Notes under the pieces: generated by a model
The model's input: only the letters and a program-made list of their open reading frames with translations
The model's database searches: none
Told to the model about the DNA's origin: nothing
Source of the DNA: Microstegium vimineum
Lineage: Eukaryota > Streptophyta > Magnoliopsida > Poales > Poaceae
DNA length: 64,000 bases
Direction: 5' to 3'
NCBI GenBank assembly: GCA_022036555.1
Contig: CM039123.1
Location: 11,595,217-11,659,216 of the forward strand
Program-made: the position numbers and the translations under genes
Shown: positions 55,016 through 64,000 of the stretch, piece after piece
Numbering within the stretch: position 1 is the stretch's first letter
How the letters are laid out: every line of letters starts with the position of its first letter

Positions 55016-58000
55016 TCACACAAAGTCATTTTTAGTGAAGTTTGAGTGATCAAGCACATTTAACTCGTTTAGCAACCTACAAAAGGTTGTTTCATCGAGT
55101 GGTTTAGTGAAGATATCCATCAATTGCTCTTCACTTCTAACTCCCACTAGTGTGATATCCTTTTGTGCCACATGGTCTCTAAGAAAGTGATAGCGAATAT
55201 CTATGTGCTTGGTGCGAGTGTGTTGAACCGGATTGTTAGCAAGCTTTATGGTGCTTTCATTATCACACAAGAGTGGAACACTTTTTAAAACCACACCATA
55301 ATCAAGAAGTGTTTGGGTCATGTATAAGATTTGTGCACAATATGCTCCAGTGGCTATGTATTCCGCCTTGGCGGTAGACAAAGCCACACTATTTTGTTTC
55401 TTTGAGGACCAAGAGACAAGTGATATTTCTAGGAAATGGCACCCTCCAGAGGTACTCTTCCTATCAACCTTACACCCGGCATAATCCGAATTGGAAAAGC
55501 CAACTAGTTGGAAGGGAGCTCCTTTGGGATACCAAAGGCAAATGCTAGGGGTGTGTATTAAGTACCTAAGGATTCTTTTAACTGCACATAGATGTGACTC
55601 CTTAGGGTTTGCTTCAAACCTAGCACACATACACGCACTAAACATGATATCCGACCTAGATGCGGTGAGGTAAAGTAAACTACCGATCATCGAACGGTAG
55701 AGAGTTTGATGAATTGATTTACCTCCCTCATCAAGGTCGAGATGTCCATTTGTAGGCATGAGGGTCTTGATTGGCTTACAATCCTCCATCTTGAATTTCT
55801 TGAGCACATCTTGAGTGTACTTCTCTTGAGATATGAAGTTGCCCTCCCTCAATTGCTTCACTTGTAAGCCAAGGAAGAAGGTTAGCTCGCCAATGATTGA
55901 CATCTCGAATTTATTGGACATCAAGTCACCAAACTCCTTGCAATGATCTTGGTTTGTTAACCCAAATATAATGTCATCAACAAATACTTGGCAAACAAAG
56001 ATCTCTCCATTAAGCTTCTTGGTGAATAATGTGGTATCCACTTTCTCGATCTTGAAGCCCTTATTGAGTAGGAAGTCCCTTAGCCTCTCATACCAAGCCC
56101 TTGGAGCTTGCTTCAATCCATAGAGTGCCTTGGACAACCTATAGACATGATTAGGTAAGTTTGGGTCTTCAAACCCAGGAGGTTGTGAGACATATGCAAG
56201 TTCATTAATGAAACCATTTAAGAAGGCTCTCTTCACATCCATTTGAAAGAGTTTCATTTTGTGATGTAAAGCATACGCCAAAAGGATACGAATGGCTTCT
56301 AGTCTTGCAACTAGGGCAAAGGTCTCTCCAAAATCTAAGCCTTCAACTTGGGAGAATCCCTTTGCCACCAATCTTGCCTTGTTCCTCACAACCACGCCTT
56401 GATCATCTTGCTTGTTCCTAAACACCCACTTGGTGCCAATGATTCTTGCATCCTTTGGCCTTTCTTCAAGTGTCCACACTTGGTTCCGGGTGAAGTTGTT
56501 GAGCTCTTCATGCATGGCATTCACCCAATCCAGATCCGCAAGTGCGTCCTCAACACCAGTAGGCTCAACAAAGGAAACAAAAGAGTGATGCTCAACATAA
56601 TAAGCAAGTCTAGATCGAGTTGTTACCCCCCTTGATGGAGTCCCTATGATGAGGTCTTGTGGATGAGCTTGAAGTATAGGTGTAGATCTTCTATTAGTCT
56701 CTTGAGGAGGGGGATGTGGTGCTTCAATATTTTGAGTTTCCGCCTCAGCTTGATCTTGAGGGATGAAGTTATCTTCTTGAGCTTCCCTCGCTTCTTCTTC
56801 ATCAACTTGAGGCGTGCGAGGTGGAGAAGGCTCATGATTTGCATTAGCATCAATTTCTTCCTCCTCTTGTGGGTTGATAGCACCAACATGCATATTATTC
56901 ATAGCCTCCATCAAGGGTTCATCACCTACATCATCAAGATTCTCAAGCGCTCCTTGGGAGCCATTAGTTTCATCAAACTCCAAGTCATACGTTTCTTCAA
57001 CTAAGCCGGTGGTTTTGTTAAATACACGGTATGCCTTGGATTTAAGTGAATAACCAACTAAGAAACGAATGTCACAACACCTTTGGAACTTCCCCAAGTG
57101 TTAACGCTTCTTGTAGATGTAGACTTTGCATCCAAACACCCGGAAGAATGGTATATCCAGTTTCTTTCCATTCACAAGCTCATAGGGGGTCTTCTTGAGA
57201 AGCCTTTGGACAAATAGCCGTGCGGTGTTGATTGCTTCGGCCCAAAACTTCTTCGAGGTATTGTACTCATCAAGCATTGATCTAGCAAAAGTGATAAGAG
57301 TCCGGTTCTTTCTCTCTAGAATACCATTTTGTTGAGGGGTATAGGTGGCGGACACCTCATGCTTGATCCCCACTTCATCATAATAATCTTCAATCTTTGT
57401 GTTCACAAACTCGGTGCCATTGTCAATTATAATCTTCTTGATCTTCACATCAAATTCATTTTGAGCTCTTGTAGCAAACTTCTTGAATATGTTGGTTGTT
57501 TCTCCCTTGTCTTGAAGAAAGAACACCCAAGTGTACCGAGAGTAATCATCCACTACCACCAAGCAAAAGAGATTCCCTCCAAGACTATCATAAGTGGTAG
57601 GTCCAAATAGATCCATGTGTAGCAACTCTAGGACTCTTGAGGTTGACATGAAAGCTTTGGTTGGATGTGTGTTTGCCACTTGCTTGCCGGTTTGACATGC
57701 ACTACACAATTTGTCCTTCTCAAACACTACATCCTTGATTCCTCTAACCATCTCCTTCTTGACAAGTGTCTTCAAGGTTGACATTCCCACATGAGCTAAT
57801 CTTCTATGCCATAACCAACCCAAAGAATTCTTGGAGAATAGACATGTTTGCAAGCTAGCCTCATTAGAAGTGAAGTCAACTAGATACAAGTTGTTGTGTC
57901 GGAATCCCTTGAATATCAATGAAGAATCATCCACCTTGGTCACAACAACCTCACTTGGAGTGAAGAGACATTGGAAACCAAGATCACAAAGTTGACGAAC

Positions 58001-58237
58001 CGATAGCAAGTTGAAGCTCAAAGATTGCACTAGCAAGACATTGGAAATTGATTGTTCTTGGGAGATAGCCACTTTGCCTAAGCCTTGAACTTTGTCCTTT
58101 GAATTATCCATAAATGTGATCTTGTCTTGATTTTCACAATCCTCATCAAGTGTGGTGAACATTCGGGGGTCACCAGTCATATGTTGAGTGCATCCACTAT
58201 CAATCACCCAATGACTTCCACCGGTCTTGTAGTTCAC
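55016..58237 (-). pseudogene. Copia copy 2 pol: protease, integrase, RT, RNase H; one in-frame stop
   Basis: Continuous frame after TAG 58240-58238. Protease: WVIDSGCTQHMTGD. Integrase: WHRRLAHVG, CSACQTGK, HMDLFGPT, VDDYSRY, DNGTEF, ERKNRTL. The only nonsense codon is TAA 57103-57101, where copy 1 has CAA. After it: a linker, RT (TKWVFRNKQDDQG, MDVKRAFLNG, YGLKQAPRAWYE) and RNase H (SDYAGCKVDRKSTSG, LCDNESTIKLANNP, TKHIDIRYHF) to the terminator 55018-55016. The RT active site reads FVDDIIFG, with Phe for the usual Tyr. An IN small deletion near WAEAINTA-RLF relative to copy 1 is visible. Nearly full-length pol. Confidence 0.88.
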
Positions 58238-58258
58238 CTACACACAAGCAACTTGGAG

Positions 58259-60654
58259 TTAACCTTGTTGTTTGGGAACCCACTCATAGCGGGGCCCCAT
58301 TGCCTTGGTAACCAACTCCTTTGCAACCCAAAGTACTCTAGGCTTGTTCTTCATAGGTGGACCAAGAAACACAACAAGTGGTCTACCCTTGGAATCCTTA
58401 TTGATGACAAAGTGAGAATCATGAGCAAATGTCCTTGTGTGCTTGCGCAAGGTCTTGGGTGGTGGAGTCTTGAAATCATAAGCAAAGTGACCAACTTGAC
58501 CACACTCAAAGCATCTTCTTGGCATGGGCTTTGGCTTATCTTGATTGTAGCAACTGTACTTGTTCTTGTAATAGTTCTTTGCTTCAATCTTGACCTTAGC
58601 CTTCATCACTTGGTTCTCCTTGAACCCAACACATATCTTGTCATTCTTCATGATGGTGTTCATCAAGAGCTCACTTTAAAGATTGTGGCCCTTGGTGAAT
58701 TTCTCCATTCCACTAGCAAGCTTGGTCTTGTCATTCTTGAGCTTTGTAATTTCTTCTCTAAGTGAGTTTATCAAGGTGATAGCATCCTTGTCTTCTTCCT
58801 TGGCCGACTTGATGGTGAAAGGCTTGTTAGACTTGAGGTTGATTAGCTCTTCCTTGAGCTTTGAGTTCTCTTCCCTCATCTTCACATAATCATCATACTT
58901 GTCGGCTTCAACAACTCTCTTGCCCTTGCACTTAGCACTTTGCTCAAGAGTCACATCATCAATCAAGATATCACAAGGAGTAGCACTATCACACTTAGCA
59001 CACGGGTTAGTAGCAACATGTGTAGCAAAATCTTGTGTAAGCAATTCATTTGCTACCACTAGTGTGCCGTGCTCTTGCTTGACATTTGTGTAGTCATCTT
59101 TTAGCAAGTTATACCTTGTATGGAGCTCTTGTGTTGACATCTCAAGCTTATCATGTTTCTCATTAGCTTGCTTGAGTGAGGCTTTGAGCTCCCTAGTGCT
59201 AGATGTGAGAGTGTTGTTCTCAAGCTTCAAATCATCATTAGCACTAGATAAGGCATCAAGCTTAGCATGCAAGTTTCCTTCAATCTCAAGGAGTGTGTCA
59301 TTTTTACCCTTGTACATCCTTATGATGTTGGTGTATTTGTTGCAAATTTTTATTAGTTCATCATAGAAAGGTGTTTCATATTCATCATCACTATCATCAC
59401 TTGAGCTATCACTATCACCCTCATCCTCCTTTTGTACCTTCTTGTCACCTTTAGCCATGAGGCATAGGTGTGTAGAGGATGAGCCCGGTGATGATGGAGG
59501 AGGTGGAAGTGGAAGAGAAGAACCAATCACCAAGGCGGCCACCTTCTCATCTTCACTCTCCTCACCGGAGGAGTCACTTGTATCTTCAATGTCGGTGAGC
59601 CAATCACCAACAATGTAAGCTTTGCCATCTTTCTTCATCTTGTGGAAGTTAAAGTTCTTCTTCTTTTTGAATGGCTTGTCTTGCTTCTTGTCATCATCAC
59701 TTGAGTCATCTTGTGCACCGTTCTTGTTCTTGTAGTTCTTGAACTTGTTGTTCTTGAACTTGTCTTTCTTCACTTCGGTGCATTGATGAGCCAGATGACC
59801 AAGAATCCCACAATTGTAGCACTTCATTTGGTAGATTGGCTTCCTTGAAGAGCTTTTGAAGAATTTCTTCTTCTTTGAGTCAAACTTGACTCCATTCTTG
59901 TTTAGCCTCTTCAACATCTTGGTGGTCTTTTTCACCATAAGAGCGATGTTGTCTTCATCATCTTCACTTGAGTCCTCAACCACCAATTGGATCTTGCACT
60001 TCTCCTTGGTGGAGGCTTTGAGGGCCAAGTCCTTCTCCTTCTCTTTCTTCTTGGTAGAGGAAGATGAGCCATCATTGATCTTCATGTACATCTCATGGGC
60101 GTTGATCTTCCCCAACACTTGTGTTGGTGTAGATAGAGAGAGATCTCCTTGATGAAGCATGGTTACTATGTGCCCATATTTCTCAATGGGGAGCACACAT
60201 AGTATCTTCCTCACCACATCTGGCGGAGACATTTGGGTGAGCCCAAGTCCATTCAATTCCTCTACAAGAATGTTAAGACGTGAGTACATCTCATTAGAAT
60301 TTTCATTAGCAAGCATGGTAAAGGAATTCAACTTAGCCATGTCCAAAGGTAGCATTCCTCACGCTCACACTTGGTCCTCTCGTGAAGCGCACAAATGTCT
60401 GTCCACACATCGTGCGTAGTTTTGCAATTCCGCACATGGTTGAACACATCCTTTCCAATGCCACAGAAAAGAATAATCTTAGCCTTGGCATTGTTCTTCT
60501 CAAAGAAGGGATCCTTGGCGAACACGGTTCCACCAACGGTGGTGGCTTTGTGAACACCGATATCCACAGCCTCAAGGTAGGCCTCCATCCGCACTTTCCA
60601 ATAAGTAAAATCATCCCCTTCAAACATGGGTGGTGGTCCATCCCCATGGGACAT
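58259..60654 (-). pseudogene. Copia copy 2 gag, broken
   Basis: Starts MSHGDGPPPMFEGDDFTYWK at 60654. A frame change near 60350 separates the first 100 residues from the rest. Layout as in copy 1: capsid-like domain, K/D-rich tract, first zinc knuckle (CYNCGILGHLAHQC, intact), acidic and Pro-rich linkers, long coiled coil, second knuckle (CFECGQVGHFAYDF, last Cys lost). TAA 58678-58676 stands where copy 1 has CAA (19482-19484), a directly visible C-to-T nonsense change. Terminator TAA 58261-58259, followed 21 nt later by in-frame TAG. Confidence 0.85.
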
Positions 60655-60692
60655 CTTGCTCTAGGCGGTGAAGCCTAATTTAGAGCAACGAG

Positions 60693-60704
60693 GCTCTGAT
60701 ACCA
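60693..60704 (-). other. Primer-binding site of copia copy 2
   Basis: GCTCTGATACCA on +, i.e. TGGTATCAGAGC on the minus strand, two bases after the LTR. Confidence 0.85.
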
Positions 60705-60706
60705 AT

Positions 60707-62321
60707 TGAAAGGATCAAGATGCCCAAGAGGGGGGGGGTTGAATTGGACTTCTTTTAAATTTCTAAGACAAAATGTAAAAGCCTAACAAATGCCAATCAC
60801 CCCCTAGTGCCTATGGAATGTGTGTCCTAGCTAGAAAGCGGTAGCAAGCCATAGAATTGAAGAACACCCTACACAATTCTAGTATGAAAGGTAAGAACAA
60901 GACGGAATGTAAATGCGGAAATGTAAAGAGCTAGGGAAAGAGGCAAGTTGACATGCGATGTTTTCCCGAGGTATCGAGGAGTCGACACTCCCCCTAGTCC
61001 TCGTTGGAGCACCTCGCAAGGTATAGCTCCCCTTGATCCGTGCAAGGACCGAGTGCTCTCTACGGGCTGGTTCTTCGTCTCTCCGGCTCGGTGAACCGCC
61101 CACAACCGATCACACGAAGTTGGAGAAGGGCCACCAACAATCTTTCAGTGATCAGCTTCCTTCGATCACCACCAAACCATCTAGGTGCTGTCGAACACCA
61201 AGAGTAACAAGCACAAGACCTTCACTTGACCCACTAAAGGCTAGGAAGGTGGATGGATGCACACTTGTCACTCCTAATCACCCTAGGGAGGAAGAACAAG
61301 CTTTGGATCTCTCAAATCTCTTCCTCACTAGGCCCTTGGCTCTCCAAGAACTCTCTCAAGCTTCCTTCAGTTGAAACATTGGCCAAGAGAGCTAACTTGG
61401 ACGAGATGAGCAACTATATATAGCCTCCACCTCTCCAACTAGCCGTTTTGTGCTTTTTCCTTTTTCTACGAACCGTCGAACCAGTCCGGGGTCAGGTCTG
61501 TCAGACCATTTCCTCTGGTCCGGAGCACACAAAACACCTTGAAATTCCACTATACCAGGGACCTCCAGACCTCTTACATTGGTCCGGAGCTGGGCGTCGG
61601 ACCTGGTCCGACGCCTTGTCCGGAGCTCTGGTACTTACTGCATAGAACTGAGCTTCTCTGACTTGCGTTGGACTAGCCGTCGGACTAGGCCGTCGGACTA
61701 GTCCGGAGCTCCTTCACTGGCTCGCTCCCAACTCACTGGCCACCGGACCAATCAACATTGGTTAGGAGCCCTCCGGACAGGTGGTCCGGAGCTCACTTCT
61801 CTGCTGACCGCCTAAGACAGGCCGTCAGACCACTTGCATTGGCCCGGCGCCTCTAAGGCAAACTGGTCCAGAGCCTCTCTGACCACCTTTTTCACCTCTT
61901 TTCACTAAGTCTCTTGAAGGGGTTTTGCTCCTACCATCTTAAGGGATGTTTGTAGGGTCTCTAGGACTAGTTGTGACAAATGTGCATACACCAACATTCC
62001 CAAACTCTCCTAGGTCAAGCTACTAATCTCATACCCCCCCTTAATAGTACGGTCAAAGGAAAAACAAAGTCCTAGTCTATACTTAGTGCCTTTCTCACAC
62101 CTTGTGGCACTAATAGCTAGCCTAGTCTTCACCTTGTAGCTCCATCCTTTGAAACCGAAAACGAATTCCATCTTGGGGGCATGAATACCATTAAGCCCAT
62201 TAATCTAGCATCACTTATGACCTAACTTACTCAAGTTTGCCTCTGCAAAACACATGTTAGTCATAGTGATCTAGCATATATTGTCGTTAATCGCCTAAAC
62301 CAATGGGGCCTAGATGCTTCA
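60707..62321 (-). repeat. 5' LTR of copia copy 2, about 1615 bp
   Basis: On the minus strand TGAAGCATCTAGGCCCC ... CTTGATCCTTTCA. A G-run (GGGGGGGG) at 60730-60738 lies near the inner end. U3 (61470-61870) is packed with GGTCCGGAGC/GTCGGAC-type motifs that replace the CGACGGACGC cluster of copy 1. A TATA-like TATATATAG lies at 61414-61423. Confidence 0.85.
61440..61447 (-). promoter_or_regulatory. AACGGCTA (MSA core) in copia copy 2 LTR
   Basis: Minus strand AACGGCTAG about 17 bp upstream of the TATATATAG box. The core matches copy 1 and element A, but the leading bases deviate from the full MSA consensus. Confidence 0.3.
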
Positions 62322-63550
62322 CATGGGCAGGTCAGCCGACATGGCCTAGGTGTCCCTGGACCTTCTCGAGGTCTCCACTGCCTTCCTACATGCCTCCATG
62401 CACAAGATTGATCTCCACCATTGATCTATGGCGGTTACAATGGTGGTTTGATCCAATGGAGCACAATAGAGATGACGCGGATCACTAACGTGGAGATGGA
62501 GTATCCCCCACTCCACCTCCACTATAAGTAGAGGGTCACTCCCCCCTCTCACATCATGAAGAAATCAAGGCACAAGTGAAGAGTAGTGTAGTTCTACTTC
62601 TTAGTAGTGTAGTCTAGTGTGGGAGTTAGAGTTGAGTCGAGCTTGCCTCGGGGTCTACGGGGTCGTCTAATGGAGAGTCTGGTATAGCTCTTGTATCTTT
62701 CCCTTTATAGTAAGACTTTATTCATTTATCACTATATTCCTACTTTGTGCAATATTATACTTGTTATAGTATTGTTGTGTCTTATCTTAGTTTATAGATT
62801 TGTTATAGAATAGATTGTTATCCTGTGATTCCACACTTGGGTATGATCAACACATGTCATAGGGTGCTCTAGTTGGCTTATGCGCACGATTAGAGTAGTA
62901 AGAGAGGGTGTAAGCGTGGTGCTTATACACTAGCTTGCCTTTGGTTGCCACGTGTCGGACGGTTCGAGCGAATGCCAGCAGGAAGTGATAGCCCTGTATG
63001 TGCCTTTGATCCCCAACACATGTTGTAGGCATGTTCTTAAAAGGTAAGGTGACCACTTTGGATAGGGGTTTTGTCCTCCTATTTTGTTTGTCTGTTGCCT
63101 AGTACTTTTAGGATGTGTGGATGCAATCTATGATATTTCAGTTGTGTTTCCTAAGTTAAGTCATATGAGTAAAGTTTGGATCATAGGAGTCCTATACTCA
63201 CTCGTTGTCCTCCCACTTAGTCACACTAACTACTTATCTTTTAGTTATCTTAGCTTGGTCTTTTCTTCATCACCTTCCTATCATTTATACATCGATTACC
63301 CCTCTACAATTAGTTAGCTCTTGATTGAAGTAACTCTGAGGATCCCTTCTTTATTATCATTCTTTGCTCCTGCTTTCCCTTGGGATAAATATAAATTACG
63401 ATACCTTGGAATACTCCCGGTTGAAATGCTACAACGGTATATTCTGTGCGCCATTGCTAGCGCCATTGCTTAGGACGAGGTTTAGCTCTGTTCTTAGTGG
63501 TGACGTTTAGAAATGCCAACACCAACCTTGCTTCACCGAGCCGTTCGAAG
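62322..63550 (+). repeat. Partial Athila-like LTR and leader at the right edge
   Basis: A TATA-like ACTATAAGTAGAG (62521-62533) is followed by blocks shared with the LTR at 26381: GTAAGCGTGGTGCTTATA, then GGAATACTCCCGGTTGAAAT and GCTACAACGGTATATTCTGTG. Then comes a primer-site-like TAGCGCCATTGCTTAGGA (63458-63475) and a leader matching 28087-28150. The left end of the LTR is not found, probably cut off where copia copy 2 lies. Confidence 0.55.
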
Positions 63551-64000
63551 ATGGGTCCAGTCATACCCCGCGTGACCTCGCGCAACTACCCGGATCCTGA
63601 ACAAGATCATGAGGCGGACTTTTCTCCCTTAGATTGGCTACAAAGAGGGACTTGCTTGCAGTTGTGGTTACTTGATCATATTGTTCATCAGGAGCAGTTT
63701 GAAATCTGGGATTTTATAGTTAGTGAGATGGAGAATATCATTGCTGAGGGTTTCAGGGGCCACCGTCACCTCCCGTTTGCTCACTGGATCTGTTGGTTGA
63801 TTCTTTTACGAGGTGAGTAGTTCGCTCAGGTTGCCTTCACCACTCTCCACAGGTCACCTACACTGTTCCCAGCGTACGACATGAGGTAGCTGACAGGCAG
63901 AGGCAGAGGTCGAGGCAGAGGTCGAGGTGGACCGCAGACTAGATAGGCCGGTGTTGTGCTAGACATGGCCAAGCAGCATGACGCTACAGTTGAGGGTCTT
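63551..64000 (+). pseudogene. N-terminal ORF (gag-like) of the right-edge Athila-like element, with three in-frame TAGs
   Basis: ATG 63551 (MGPVIPRVTSRNYPDPEQDH) follows the leader. The frame contains an aromatic-rich segment (DWLQRGTCLQLWLLDHIVHQ, then EIWDFIVSEMENIIAEGFRG) and later an RG-repeat (RGRGRGRGRGG at about 63898-63930). It is open to the window edge except for TAG 63818-63820, 63887-63889 and 63944-63946, each compatible with a former CAG. The position suggests gag of the element, but no capsid or zinc-knuckle motif is visible before the edge. Truncated by the window. Confidence 0.45.

Larger units (their letters stand above)
54894..62321 (-). mobile_element. Copia copy 2, SIRE/Maximus-type, minus strand, 3' end displaced by element A
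   Basis: Reading on the minus strand: 5' LTR 62321-60707, primer site 60704-60693, gag 60654-58259, pol 58237-55016, then 3' untranslated sequence reaching element A at 54893. Same family as copy 1, in opposite orientation. Its 3' LTR is not seen in the window; the sequence left of element A (28594-28984) probably contains its continuation. Confidence 0.85.

Overview
This is a plant nuclear DNA window, most likely from a panicoid-type grass. The evidence is a GC-rich end of an S40-family gene, Tourist-, Stowaway- and hAT-type MITEs, a Mutator-like element, and a stack of nested Ty1/copia and Ty3/gypsy LTR retrotransposons. The species is not determinable by eye. No tRNA, rRNA or CRISPR was seen, and only one ordinary host gene (partial) is present.

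Layout. 1-333: 3' end of an S40/DUF584 senescence-regulator gene. 334-15883: gene-flanking DNA with small DNA transposons and one 3.4-kb MULE (6540-9965) with long inverted termini and a decayed transposase. 15884-64000 is almost entirely LTR retrotransposon. Copia copy 1 (SIRE/Maximus type, + strand) starts at 15884. Its reverse transcriptase region is replaced by a rearranged Athila-like tract (about 21306-28154), and its RNase H tail resumes at 28155-28593. Copia element A (28985-54893, + strand) is a 12.6-kb SIRE/Maximus-type element with two LTRs and an extra ORF after pol. It is split by a complete 13.3-kb Tat-lineage gypsy element (33562-46896) flanked by an exact GTAAG target duplication. 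Copia copy 2 (54894-62321, - strand) is the same family as copy 1 and points towards it. 62322-64000: the start of another Athila-like element, running off the window.

The most interesting object lies inside the Tat element. Downstream of and antisense to gag-pol (41893-45331, - strand) is a five-exon gene that looks like a captured plant-mobile-domain protein. It has clean GT-AG introns, every exon is a multiple of three, and a TATA-like box lies upstream. The Tat element thus carries sense gag-pro-pol and a convergent intron-containing host-like gene.

Other patterns cut across elements. (a) Most LTR families here have their own short GC-rich, often palindromic motif, clustered in U3 and in two families spread into coding sequence. 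(b) In-frame stops are mostly TAG/TAA where CAG/CAA is expected, as if from deamination of methylated cytosines. (c) The copia gag/pol boundary has two in-frame stops, the second inside a splice-acceptor-like TAG|G, in two families. (d) The Athila-like tract encodes two aspartic-protease domains in tandem and contains an LTR-LTR junction. Nothing was computed; homology calls rest on recognised motifs and on comparing copies within the window.
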